A DNA stretch of 41,982 nt, from contig NZ_JAVDDS010000035.1 of the NCBI RefSeq assembly GCF_030848475.1, positions 1-41,982 of the forward strand, written 5' to 3'. Both the position numbers and the translations under genes were made by a program. Position 1 is the first letter of the stretch. Each line of letters starts with the position of its first letter. Shown here piece after piece: positions 27,689-36,608 of this stretch. The notes beneath the pieces are model-generated. The model was given only the letters and a program-made list of their open reading frames with translations, searched no databases and was not told where the DNA came from. The stretch comes from Herbivorax alkaliphila (GTDB lineage Bacteria; Bacillota; Clostridia; Acetivibrionales; Acetivibrionaceae).

Positions 27689-28309
27689 ATGGATGTTTCA
27701 ACTTTTCCCTCAAAGGGAAACCTTATAAATGCACGTTCTAGCTTAAAGCTTTCTAAAAATGGATATGAGCTTTTAGATAAAAAAAGGAATATCTTGCTGT
27801 CAGAAATGTCTTCCTTGGTGAAACGTGCTAAAAAAATCAGAAAAGAAATAAATAAAGTTTTTAGTGAGGCCTATAAATCACTTCAAACAACAAATATAGC
27901 TTCTGGAATAAGTACGGTTGAACAGGTAGGATATGCGATATCAGAAGAAAATAGCATAAATGTAAAGTATAAAAGCATTATGGGTGTTGAAATCCCTGTT
28001 GTAAAAGATTTACATTCTGGACTTGAAGCAAATTACAGTTTTTTTAGAACCAACTACTCTCTTGATTTTACTTACAAAAAATTTAACAACACTAAAAAAC
28101 TATGTGTTGAACTTGCTGAAGTTGAAAACTCAATTTATAGGCTTGCAGATCACATTAAAAAAACTCAAAAACGTGCAAATGCTCTTAAAACAATACTGAT
28201 TCCTCGATATGAAAATCTGGTAAACTTTATGGAAAAGTATCTAGAAGAAAAAGAAAGAGAAGATTTTTCAAGATTACACTCTATAAAAAAGAATTTAAAT
28301 ACTACATAA
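27689..28309 (+). CDS. atpD: A/V-type ATPase subunit D (central shaft)
   Basis: 206 residues, mostly two long helices. It begins MDVSTFPSKGNLINARSSLK, close to the family motif PT(R)xxL, and ends in a long helix with KRANALKTILIPRYENLVNF, the family C-terminal signature. It forms the rotating shaft with subunit F. ATG immediately follows the subunit B stop; it is the last gene of the operon. Confidence 0.95.
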   Translation: MDVSTFPSKGNLINARSSLKLSKNGYELLDKKRNILLSEMSSLVKRAKKIRKEINKVFSEAYKSLQTTNIASGISTVEQVGYAISEENSINVKYKSIMGVEIPVVKDLHSGLEANYSFFRTNYSLDFTYKKFNNTKKLCVELAEVENSIYRLADHIKKTQKRANALKTILIPRYENLVNFMEKYLEEKEREDFSRLHSIKKNLNTT

Positions 28310-28420
28310 AAGCTGTAGAAAATTAAATAGTACGCTTGTTTATTTTTAGCTAAAAATTAGATTTTAAGTAGAAATTCTGTTCTACCTAAAATTTTAAAAG
28401 GTAGTATCTTAAAATAAGAC

Positions 28421-28456
28421 AAAAAGTGAGAGGGCACTTAAGCCCCCTCGCTTTTT
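28421..28456. terminator. Bidirectional terminator between the ATPase operon and the dockerin gene
   Basis: AAAAAGTGAGAGGGC (28421-28435) pairs with GCCCCCTCGCTTTTT (28442-28456) around a six-base loop, with A-runs and T-runs on both sides. The two flanking genes converge on it. Confidence 0.85.
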
Positions 28457-28485
28457 ATTCTAAAGGAAGAAAAGAAATATTTATT

Positions 28486-30999
28486 TTATTCTAACCATGG
28501 TGGGAAAAATCCTGTTCCACCAGCATTAGTTACTAATGAATCAGTTGTAAAGGAAACACTATGATTTCCATCAACGTATACATCATAGCTTCTATTTGAA
28601 AGTAAATCAGGAGATGTAAACAACATATTTTCAAAATCTTTAGGTGCTGTGAAGCTTAAAATTTCTCCTGAATTTGATGTAATGGAAATAGTTGAATTAG
28701 CAGAAGCTTCCCCTAACATTACTGTACACTGTGTTGATAAATCAGGAGTCGGAACTGTATTCACTCCACCAACTGCAATAAGCGTTCCTCCTGTAATTCC
28801 AAAATCATTTAAATCACACTGTATTCCTCCATTAAGACCATTTGAACCAGCTGCAACTGTGTAGCCACCACTAATAGTTACATTCATATTATCATTTACT
28901 TCTATAGCACTTTCATTTTCAGAAATCAAATATAAATTACCGCCACTTATAGTTAAATTTTCACTTGGATCTAATGAATTTTCGTATGATGTGATATTTA
29001 TATCTCCACCTTCTATAACTATATTGTCAGCTTCTATTCCATCATTTCCATTTGTTATTTCAAAAGTTCCACCTTTAATTAAAACATCATCGCCTGCATC
29101 AATTCCATCTCTGCCCACATTAATTGTAAAGTCACCATCAACTATTGTTATATTTTCATCTGCTGTTATACCATGTTTCCCAGCTTCTAGTACAAAGGTT
29201 CCTCCATTAATTGTTATTGACGAATTAGAATCAATTGCATCATCGCTATCAGATGTGGATTTTATATCAAAAGTACCTCCATTGATTATTATATCGCCAG
29301 TAATATCTAGCCCTTCTTCATAGGATACAATATTTATTTCTCCGTCTTCTACTGTCAAGTCTCCAACATCTGTATCAAAACCTTCATCACCAGCTTCAAT
29401 ATTAATAACTCCACCTTCTATTACTATGTCTAAGTCGGTGTTGAATCCATCACCTACAGAAACTATGCTAAAATCTCCATCAACTACTCTTACATCTTCA
29501 TCTGCTGTTATACCATGTTTTCCTGCATCTAGGTAAAATGTTCCTCCACTTATAGTTATTGAGCTACTTGAGTCAATAGCATCACTCTCAGTTGACGTTA
29601 TATCAAATATGCCACTAAAAATCATTATGTCACCAGAAATGTCTATGGTATCCTCTGGTGCTATAGCATTTATTTCACCATCATATACGGTAAAATCTCC
29701 ATCTACGTCAAATGCTTCTTCACCAGATTCAATATCTATTACACCATCTTCTATTATTACACTTCCATCTGCATTAAAACCGTCACGCTCAGCAACTATT
29801 TTAATATCACCATTAACTATTTCTATATCTTCATCTGCTGTAATTCCATGTTTTTCTACATCTATGTCGAAATTACCTCCACTTATTTCTATTGAGGAAC
29901 TTGAATCTACACCATCATTTCCTGTTACTATTAAGAAGTCTCCTCCTTGAATTGAAATATTTCCATCTGCGTCTATACCATCGCTTTCAGAATTTATATT
30001 AAAGTCCCCATTAATTATTGTTGTATCCCCATCTGAAGTAGTACCATTGCTATCAGCATTGATAGTGAATTCTCCACCAGCTATCGACATATCTCCATTT
30101 GCTGTAATTCCATGTTTTCCAGCTGTTATATCTAAAACAGCACCTGCTTCAACACTAACATCACCTTTACTGTCAATTCCATCTGAGTCAGCATCAATCT
30201 CTACATTACCTCCAGCAATTTCAATATAATCTTTAGCATGTATCCCATCTGTAACAGCTGAAGAAACAATAATATTGCCGCTTTCGATAATTAAATCAGT
30301 ATAACTTATAATGCCATGGTCATAATTACCAGTTACGTTCAAAGTTCCGTTGCCTTTTATTTCCAAATCAGCATTGCTTGCCAAAGCTCCTTCAACATCT
30401 ACATCGTCAGTATCATAAACATTGCTGTTTCCATCAGTTAAACTATTTGTTGTTCCTGTCTCTAATATAATTTCTGCATTACTTGCATTTTCAAAGTAAA
30501 TTGCTGGCCCATTTGAATTGGTTATATCAACATTATTTAAACGTAAACCTACTTCTTCTGTAGTATCTACCCATATCATTCCATCTGATAAAGTTCCATC
30601 TACTGTATATTCACCACCTGAAGAAATGGTAACAGTTGAACCATCTACATTTATTCCATCTCCTGAATATGTTATAGTAGATCCTAGATTTATCTCACCA
30701 TCACTTGGAACAGTAGTTTCTTCCTCAACTGGAAATTCATCTATGTATTCAAGCACATATCTGCTCAAAAGCGTATAATCAGTTGAGTCTACCACACCAT
30801 CACCATTTAAATCTGCTACAGTAATATCGTCAAGAAGAGCTATTTCTAAAACATGACGATTCATTAATACCAAGTCAGATGAATCTACAACACCATCTCC
30901 ATTTAAGTCACCATATGTAATATCGTTCCCAAAAGCAACATAGGAAGTACTAAGAATAAAAACCACCATTAGTACCATTAAAAATAATTTCTTACACAT
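28486..30999 (-). CDS. Secreted dockerin protein with Cthe_2159-type beta-helix (paralogue 1)
   Basis: 837 residues from ATG 30999, set by GGAGGGG just upstream and by the signal peptide KKLFLMVLMVVFILSTSYVA. A type I dockerin follows at once: two calcium-loop repeats, GDLNGDGVVDSSDLVLMNRH and ADLNGDGVVDSTDYTLLSRY, with SS/ST at the positions that govern cohesin choice in C. thermocellum-type dockerins. The rest is a long series of about 22-residue rungs (GGTFxIxxxxDGIDAxGDIxI) of the DUF4353/Cthe_2159 family, known for a right-handed parallel beta-helix that binds calcium and cellulose or polygalacturonate. The dockerin is N-terminal, whereas most cellulosomal enzymes carry it at the C-terminus. 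No catalytic domain is seen, so a binding or structural role is likely. Confidence 0.9.
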   Translation of the reverse strand: MCKKLFLMVLMVVFILSTSYVAFGNDITYGDLNGDGVVDSSDLVLMNRHVLEIALLDDITVADLNGDGVVDSTDYTLLSRYVLEYIDEFPVEEETTVPSDGEINLGSTITYSGDGINVDGSTVTISSGGEYTVDGTLSDGMIWVDTTEEVGLRLNNVDITNSNGPAIYFENASNAEIILETGTTNSLTDGNSNVYDTDDVDVEGALASNADLEIKGNGTLNVTGNYDHGIISYTDLIIESGNIIVSSAVTDGIHAKDYIEIAGGNVEIDADSDGIDSKGDVSVEAGAVLDITAGKHGITANGDMSIAGGEFTINADSNGTTSDGDTTIINGDFNINSESDGIDADGNISIQGGDFLIVTGNDGVDSSSSIEISGGNFDIDVEKHGITADEDIEIVNGDIKIVAERDGFNADGSVIIEDGVIDIESGEEAFDVDGDFTVYDGEINAIAPEDTIDISGDIMIFSGIFDITSTESDAIDSSSSITISGGTFYLDAGKHGITADEDVRVVDGDFSIVSVGDGFNTDLDIVIEGGVINIEAGDEGFDTDVGDLTVEDGEINIVSYEEGLDITGDIIINGGTFDIKSTSDSDDAIDSNSSITINGGTFVLEAGKHGITADENITIVDGDFTINVGRDGIDAGDDVLIKGGTFEITNGNDGIEADNIVIEGGDINITSYENSLDPSENLTISGGNLYLISENESAIEVNDNMNVTISGGYTVAAGSNGLNGGIQCDLNDFGITGGTLIAVGGVNTVPTPDLSTQCTVMLGEASANSTISITSNSGEILSFTAPKDFENMLFTSPDLLSNRSYDVYVDGNHSVSFTTDSLVTNAGGTGFFPPWLE
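29185..29859 (-). repeat. Two consecutive 333/342-base super-repeats in paralogue 1
   Basis: The protein units starting EKHGITADED (29859-29527, 111 residues) and AGKHGITADED (29526-29185, 114 residues) align rung by rung; a further AGKHGITADEN begins at 29184. Each unit is five beta-helix rungs with the same order of rung types. Confidence 0.8.
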
Positions 31000-31307
31000 A
31001 CATTCCCCTCCTAGTTTTAATTTTTTACTACCATAATGCAAGAATGACTCGCATTTAAAATGCTTGCCGCATCCCTTCATATCCATACTTAAATATACGT
31101 ACACGTTCTTACGAAGGAATGCACTAGAATGTGTCATTTGCTTTGAATAGTGCCATAAAGATGCAAGAAATAAGAGATTAAGGGAATTTCCCTTACCGAT
31201 CCCCATCATAGGACTTTACAAAAATCAGAGTTATTATAAAATCCTATGCCTTTAAAAAGTACCCTATACAAAACACCACCTTTTTAAAAATAAACACCCC
31301 TATACTT

Positions 31308-31339
31308 AGTATTCTATAACATAATAACTTTTAAGTGTA
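31308..31339 (-). promoter_or_regulatory. Shared upstream element of paralogue 1
   Basis: Minus strand: TACACTTAAAA (31339-31329), ten bases, TATAGAATACT (31318-31308). The same two blocks with the same spacing precede paralogue 2. The element is about 300 bases before the start codon. The rest of 31000-31515 is AT-rich with no gene. Confidence 0.5.
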
Positions 31340-31515
31340 GTTATTTTATTTTTTATTTATTAATTTTTCTACTTTTTAGCCTCAAGTCTTTATTATTAGC
31401 AATCTACATAATTTTCAGACAAAATAAATTTTTTTCTAATATAAGTCGATAAAAAATCTCGGGACATCAAGCCCCTTTCATATTAATTCTTTCACTTTGT
31501 TCCAAGACTTCAATC

Positions 31516-31548
31516 AAAAACAGCCTCTTATATAAGAGACTGTTTTTT
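31516..31548 (-). terminator. Terminator of the second dockerin gene
   Basis: On the minus strand a near-perfect hairpin, CAGTCTCTTAT pairing with ATAAGAGGCTG (31521-31542), is followed by TTTTTGA. A T-run on the other strand makes it potentially bidirectional. It lies about 50 bases past the stop at 31595. Confidence 0.75.
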
Positions 31549-31594
31549 TATTTATTAATTCAAGGAGAAAAAAAATGCCTTTGTTAGAATGGTG

Positions 31595-34141
31595 TTACCA
31601 TCCTTGCCACTGGTCATCGCCGCCGAAGTCCCAGTCACCGCCGCCGAAATCTCCGTCGCCTCCGCCGAAGTCCCAACCGCCGCCGAAACCTCCGCCGCCG
31701 AATGGATCAAATATTGTTCCTCCATCGACTGTAACTATTGAATCTGTTGTAAATGTCCTTTCTGGATTTCCATTGACATACATTGTATATGTAGTATTCA
31801 ACCTAAGTTCTGGAGATGTATATAATAATGTATCGTGATTTCTTGGCATTGTGATATCTAGCAATTCTGCACCATCATTACTTATAATGCTAACAGTTGA
31901 ACCTGCTGAAGCTCCTCCAAGCACCAATACCGGCTGTGTAGTAGCTTCTTCTGTAATCGGGCTTGTATTTGCAGCCATTCCTATAATAGTTCCACCTGTA
32001 ACAGAAAATGTATTTGAATCACAGTCTATGCTTCCTTCAGGGAAAGCCCCACCATCAATATATACATATCCACCTGTAATATGAAATGTTCCATTTGAAT
32101 CAATACCATCACCATCTGCAGTTATGTGAAAGTTTCCACCATTTATGGTAACGTCTATTTGGCCATTGATTCCATCATCCCTAGCTACTATTGTAAAATC
32201 TCCATCATGAATTGTAACTGTTCCTTCATCACTTTCAATACCTTCAAAAGATCTAGGAATATCATAAGTACCATCGTGAATTACTATATCCATAATAGCA
32301 CGTATTGCTTCATCATAGGCAGATATATAAAAATCTCCATCATAAATTTCTAAATATCCATCGGCTTCAAGACCATCAGACTCGGCTGTTATGTTGAATA
32401 TTCCATCTTCTATTATAATATCATCATCTGCTGTTATACCATCTTTTTCTGCTGTTATATTAAAAGTACCATTTTTTATATAAATATTTCTGTCTGCATC
32501 AAATCCATCTGAGTCTGCAACTATAGTAAAATCTCCATCCTCTACTGTTATATCATAATCTGCTTTTATACCATCTTTTCCAGCATAAAGTATAAAAGTT
32601 CCACCTGTAATAGTTATTGACCCGTTTGAATCTATAGGATCTTCTTCAGTTGAACGTATGTTAAATGTACCTCCATTTATTACTATATCACCTGAAATAT
32701 CAAAACCATCTTCAGGACACTCTATAGTTATCTCACCATTGTCTATCCTTAAATCACCACTGGTATCAATACCCTCTTCACCTGCTTCAATATTTATTAC
32801 TCCACCATCTATTCGCATATTTCTGTCAGTATTAAATCCATCTCTTTGTGAAGTAATGGTAATATCCCCATCAGTTACTGTTATATCTTCATCCGCTGTT
32901 ATTCCGTGTTTTCCTGCAATTAATGTAAATCTTCCACCATTGATTACTATTGACGCATTAGAATCTATTGCATCTTCTTCAATTGACCTTACATTAATTG
33001 TTCCCCTGTTAATTTCTATATCACCTGAAATGTCCATACCATCCTCAGGACATACTATATTTATTACACCATCATTTATTATTAGATTTCCACTTACATC
33101 AAATCCTTCTTCATTTGATTCGATATTTATGTCTCCTCCATCTATTCTCATGTTACCATCAGCATTAATACCATCTCTTACAGCGTCAATAGTAAAATCT
33201 CCGCTATCTATTCTTATATCTTCATTTACTGTTATACCATGCTTTCCAGCTGCTATTTCAAAAATACCACCGTCTATATAGACACTTCCTTTACTGTCTA
33301 TGCCGTCAGAATCAGCATCAATAGATACAGTACCTCCAGTAATTTCTATATAATCTTTCGCATGTATACCATCTGTTACAGCAGCTTGCACATTAATATT
33401 TCCACTTTTAATGTAAAGATCAGAATAGCTTATAATACCATGGTCGTAATTACCTCTTACATTTAAAGTTCCATCACCATTAATCTCTAATGCAGCATTA
33501 CTAGATATAGTTCCTTCAACATCTGCATTGTCAGTATCATAAATACTACTATTTCCATCACTTAAGCTATTTGTTGTACCATCCACTAATACAATATTTG
33601 CCTTTTCTGCATTCTCAATGTAAATTGCCGGACCATTTGAATTAGTTATATTTGCACCACTTAAGCTGAGTGTAACTTCCTGTGAAGTATCTACATGTAC
33701 CATTCCATCTGTTAAAGTTCCATCTACTGTATATTCACCACCTGATGAAATTGTAACAGTAGAGCCATCTACTGATATACCTGATCCTGAATAAGTTATA
33801 TTAGAACTTAAATTTATTTCACCATCTCCTAATGCAGGTGGTGGCGTCACAGGTGTAACAGCGTCTTCAACAGGAAATCTATCTATAACTTCTAAAAGAT
33901 ACCTTTTCAACAATGTATAGTCTGTTGAATCTACTACACCATCTCCATTCAAATCCGCTGTAGTAATATCATTAAGAATTGCTAATTCCATAATATGTCG
34001 GTTCATTAACGTGATGTCAGAAGAATCAATTACACCATCTCCATTTAAGTCACCATACAAAGGTGTATTTGCATAACCTATATTAAACATGCCCAAAATC
34101 AATACCAAAAATAAAACCAATATAGAATATTTTTTCAACAT
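31595..34141 (-). CDS. Secreted dockerin protein with Cthe_2159-type beta-helix and Gly/Asp/Trp tail (paralogue 2)
   Basis: 848 residues. The signal peptide is KKYSILVLFLVLILGMFNIG, followed directly by a type I dockerin (GDLNGDGVIDSSDITLMNRH and ADLNGDGVVDSTDYTLLKRY), a short proline linker, then the same beta-helix family as the neighbouring gene. Residue runs such as NSNGPAIYIENAE and GNYDHGIISYSDL are nearly identical in the two proteins. The beta-helix contains two exact 111-residue super-repeats. It differs from paralogue 1 in ending with about 35 residues made almost only of Gly, Asp, Phe and Trp (GGGDWDF-like). AGGAGGGGG precedes ATG 34141. Likely attached to cohesins and binding plant polysaccharide; enzymatic activity is not evident. 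Confidence 0.9.
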   Translation of the reverse strand: MLKKYSILVLFLVLILGMFNIGYANTPLYGDLNGDGVIDSSDITLMNRHIMELAILNDITTADLNGDGVVDSTDYTLLKRYLLEVIDRFPVEDAVTPVTPPPALGDGEINLSSNITYSGSGISVDGSTVTISSGGEYTVDGTLTDGMVHVDTSQEVTLSLSGANITNSNGPAIYIENAEKANIVLVDGTTNSLSDGNSSIYDTDNADVEGTISSNAALEINGDGTLNVRGNYDHGIISYSDLYIKSGNINVQAAVTDGIHAKDYIEITGGTVSIDADSDGIDSKGSVYIDGGIFEIAAGKHGITVNEDIRIDSGDFTIDAVRDGINADGNMRIDGGDINIESNEEGFDVSGNLIINDGVINIVCPEDGMDISGDIEINRGTINVRSIEEDAIDSNASIVINGGRFTLIAGKHGITADEDITVTDGDITITSQRDGFNTDRNMRIDGGVINIEAGEEGIDTSGDLRIDNGEITIECPEDGFDISGDIVINGGTFNIRSTEEDPIDSNGSITITGGTFILYAGKDGIKADYDITVEDGDFTIVADSDGFDADRNIYIKNGTFNITAEKDGITADDDIIIEDGIFNITAESDGLEADGYLEIYDGDFYISAYDEAIRAIMDIVIHDGTYDIPRSFEGIESDEGTVTIHDGDFTIVARDDGINGQIDVTINGGNFHITADGDGIDSNGTFHITGGYVYIDGGAFPEGSIDCDSNTFSVTGGTIIGMAANTSPITEEATTQPVLVLGGASAGSTVSIISNDGAELLDITMPRNHDTLLYTSPELRLNTTYTMYVNGNPERTFTTDSIVTVDGGTIFDPFGGGGFGGGWDFGGGDGDFGGGDWDFGGDDQWQGW
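32585..33250 (-). repeat. Two exact-length 333-base super-repeats in paralogue 2
   Basis: Units 33250-32918 and 32917-32585 each encode 111 residues beginning AGKHGIT and share rung-specific motifs (RDGxN, EEGxD, CPEDGxDISGDI, EEDxIDSN). A third, diverged unit begins AGKDGIKAD at 32584. Confidence 0.85.
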
Positions 34142-34280
34142 ATATCCCCCTCCTAAGAATCTTTCTTTTTTTTTTATTTATCATTATCTTATTCGACCTT
34201 TTTCTCTTATTTTTCTTTTGATTGCTTTTAGAATGCTATACCCCAAATCACCACCCTACAAAAATTTCCCTCTATGTTTA

Positions 34281-34312
34281 AGTATTCTATAAGTGTATCT
34301 ATTTTAAGTGTA
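34281..34312 (-). promoter_or_regulatory. Shared upstream element of paralogue 2
   Basis: Minus strand: TACACTTAAAA (34312-34302), ten bases, TATAGAATACT (34291-34281), about 140 bases before ATG 34141. Similarity to the region before paralogue 1 continues on both sides (AT-rich tract before, GGTGGTG-TTTG motif after). Confidence 0.5.
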
Positions 34313-34333
34313 TTAATTTTATTTTTTTATTTT

Positions 34334-34434
34334 TTTATTCTAAGACGCCACCTTATATAAGGTGGCGTCTTAGAATAAATCTTCAGGTGGAGTTGAGTCT
34401 CCACCTAAAGCCTCGATGTTTAGCTTTAGCTAAA
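34334..34434 (-). repeat. Small palindromic element, copy A
   Basis: It consists of a perfect 46-base palindrome (34334-34379), a second hairpin (AGGTGGAG/CTCCACCT, 34385-34406) and a third (TTTAGCT/AGCTAAA, 34419-34434). The 50-base part 34385-34434 is 96 percent identical to 37974-38023 in the opposite orientation. The palindrome may also end transcription of the MutS-like gene, whose stop is at 34445. It looks like a non-coding mobile repeat of the IS200/IS605-derived or MITE kind; no transposase is present. Confidence 0.7.
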
Positions 34435-34444
34435 TGATTTCGCT

Positions 34445-36265
34445 TTAAAAATCACTTATGCCAACCATTTTCATTAAGTAAATCGCATTTGTAGTCTTTG
34501 ATATCCCTGGATATAGTTTGTAATCAAATATGATTTTTTCATTTATATACTTTTCTGTAAAATGATAATTTTTAACATTAATCTCTTTATCTTCTTCTAA
34601 TTCTCCCAATTCTAAATCATGTGTCGAAACAAGTCCTATTGCACCAATTTGTCCAAGCTTTTTTAATACTGCTTTTGCCCCTAAATGACGATCTTTTGTA
34701 TTTGTTCCTCTGAAAATTTCATCCAGTAAAAAAAGTATGGAATTATCTTTATTTGCTGCTTCCACTATAGTCTTAATCTTTAATAGCTCTGCATAAAATG
34801 ATGAAATCTTTTTTTCTAAGTTATCATTTACCCTCATTGATGTATAAACATCCATTACAGAACAGGTAAAGTCTTTTGCACAGACTGGTGCACCTGAATA
34901 TGCCAACACCAAATTAATTCCAACTGTTCGTAGCAATGTACTTTTTCCTGACATGTTCGAACCTGTAATTAGCAAAATATTACCAAAGCCATTAATAGAA
35001 AGATTATTACATATTCGTTCTTCAGGATGCAATAGAGGATGCCCCATTTCTTTAGCCAAAAAAGTATGTTTTTTTTCAACAAATTTAGGGATAGCCCACT
35101 TACTATTCTCATATGGTATGTTTGAAAAACTCAAAAGCTCTTCAAATTTTCCAATACCTTCAACCCATTTTCTTATATTTTTCCCAGATTTCCTTTTCCA
35201 TTTTTCCAAAGCCACAATACAATGATAATCCCATAAAAAAAACAAATTTATAATCAAGTAAAAAACATTGCTGTATTTTAAACTCATCATTTCCACTATA
35301 ATTGACAATTTCTTTATTTGTTTTGAAGTGGAATTTTTCTTAGAATCTAATAAATTTGATTTAATTTCATTTATATATTCTGATTTAAAGCTTTCATTTT
35401 CAATTTTATTTAATAAATCTTTATACACAGAAATTGTATTTTTATTCTTGATGGCAACTTCAAAAACATTAGAATAATATTTTAATTCAAGGAGAAATAA
35501 AATTGCATTGATAAATAACATTCCGAATGCAAGGTATATAAAATACACATGAATTAAAAACGTAAATAGAATCGAAAGAACCGTTACAGTTGACATCATC
35601 TTTATTCCAACACGAACCCATGTTTTTTCAAATAGTCTAGTGATTTTTTCTGCCCATTTTATTAATGATTCCGGACTTTTATTTTCATTCTTTATAAAAC
35701 TTCCTGAAGCAAGGAAATTTTGCCTCCAATCAAGATTATCTGCTAGTTCGAGTATTGAACTTTGCCTTTTCCTTATTTCCTCAATCTTTTTTACTGGATT
35801 AATTAATACATTTTTTAAAAAATGTTTTCCTGTGTATGTAAAAGCTTCACTAATCCATTGATACAAGGATGCATGTCCAAAAACATCTAAATCATAGCTA
35901 TATTGATGATTTACATCAACATACAACTCGCCTTTATTAGTAGATTTTTTCCACTTTCCATTGATTCTATCAAGAGATTTTTGGTTAACATTCATTAATG
36001 CATATGACATTTCCTTTTTCTTTTTTACTTCTTCATGTTGCAAAACTAAATAAATAAAGGAAATTATAGAGCATAGTATAATTCCAGCACCTAATATGGA
36101 ATAATTATAATATATAAATACTCCACCAAGTATTATCCCACCAAATACCATCAGTCTTAAATTACTTAGTTTATCATATTTCTTTTTTTCTTCTTTAAAC
36201 TGACTGAAATACTTGTTTTTACGCATAGTATATTCTTTTTTTACATTGTGTTTATTCAAAAGCAT
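34445..36265 (-). CDS. Membrane-anchored MutS-like ATPase
   Basis: 606 residues. The C-terminal 200 residues are the MutS ATPase domain: Walker A ITGSNMSGKSTLLRTVGINL, Walker B LFLLDEIFRGTNTKDRHLGA and STHDLELGEL. Helices of the MutS core/lever region are upstream. Unlike MutS or MutS2, it has four hydrophobic spans (about residues 37-54, 57-76, 222-240, 241-260) and no mismatch-recognition (Phe-X-Glu) domain or Smr nuclease. Such membrane MutS homologues are common in anaerobes and uncharacterised. GAGGGAG precedes ATG 36265. It lies with mnmH between two inverted repeat copies. Confidence 0.88.
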   Translation of the reverse strand: MLLNKHNVKKEYTMRKNKYFSQFKEEKKKYDKLSNLRLMVFGGIILGGVFIYYNYSILGAGIILCSIISFIYLVLQHEEVKKKKEMSYALMNVNQKSLDRINGKWKKSTNKGELYVDVNHQYSYDLDVFGHASLYQWISEAFTYTGKHFLKNVLINPVKKIEEIRKRQSSILELADNLDWRQNFLASGSFIKNENKSPESLIKWAEKITRLFEKTWVRVGIKMMSTVTVLSILFTFLIHVYFIYLAFGMLFINAILFLLELKYYSNVFEVAIKNKNTISVYKDLLNKIENESFKSEYINEIKSNLLDSKKNSTSKQIKKLSIIVEMMSLKYSNVFYLIINLFFLWDYHCIVALEKWKRKSGKNIRKWVEGIGKFEELLSFSNIPYENSKWAIPKFVEKKHTFLAKEMGHPLLHPEERICNNLSINGFGNILLITGSNMSGKSTLLRTVGINLVLAYSGAPVCAKDFTCSVMDVYTSMRVNDNLEKKISSFYAELLKIKTIVEAANKDNSILFLLDEIFRGTNTKDRHLGAKAVLKKLGQIGAIGLVSTHDLELGELEEDKEINVKNYHFTEKYINEKIIFDYKLYPGISKTTNAIYLMKMVGISDF

Positions 36266-36410
36266 TCACTCCCTCTAAAATAATTTAATACAAGTATATC
36301 ATAGCAACGACAAGATACGCTATGGTTTTTAATTTTCCTAGATAACTTCTCTGGAATATTTTCTCTTTAGTGCCATACCGATTTATAAAACTAATAATTA
36401 AACAAACTAT

Positions 36411-36455
36411 AAAAAAGCAGCTACACCTATATATAAACAAGTGTAACCGCTCTTT
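36411..36455 (-). terminator. Terminator downstream of mnmH
   Basis: On the minus strand AGCGGTTACAC pairs imperfectly with GTGTAGCTGCT, followed by TTTTTTATAG. The rest of the gap 36456-36608 is AT-rich; it holds one short palindrome (GATACCA-TG-TGGTATC, 36529-36544) of unknown meaning. Confidence 0.6.
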
Positions 36456-36608
36456 TTAAATTTTACTCCATCAATAATAAGTATTTACTTTTATACTAAA
36501 TAAATCTAATTAATATTTTATTCCTATAGATACCATGTGGTATCACGTCCTAAATATCTAAGAAAAGTTCTTATAGAAAACATAAACTTACTCTATATCT
36601 AAACGGGT

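Noticed and set aside
29185-33250. Regular repeats considered as a CRISPR array
   Set aside because: The repeats are coding, in frame, gradually diverged and have a period of 333 bases; there are no spacers.
28649-33466. Many plus-strand frames of 60-207 codons opposite the dockerin genes
   Set aside because: They are shadows of the Gly/Asp-rich repeats on the other strand and are dominated by Ser, Pro and Ile with no ribosome sites.
36529-36544. Short palindrome GATACCA-TG-TGGTATC as an operator
   Set aside because: It lies downstream of mnmH with no promoter nearby; nothing supports a binding role.
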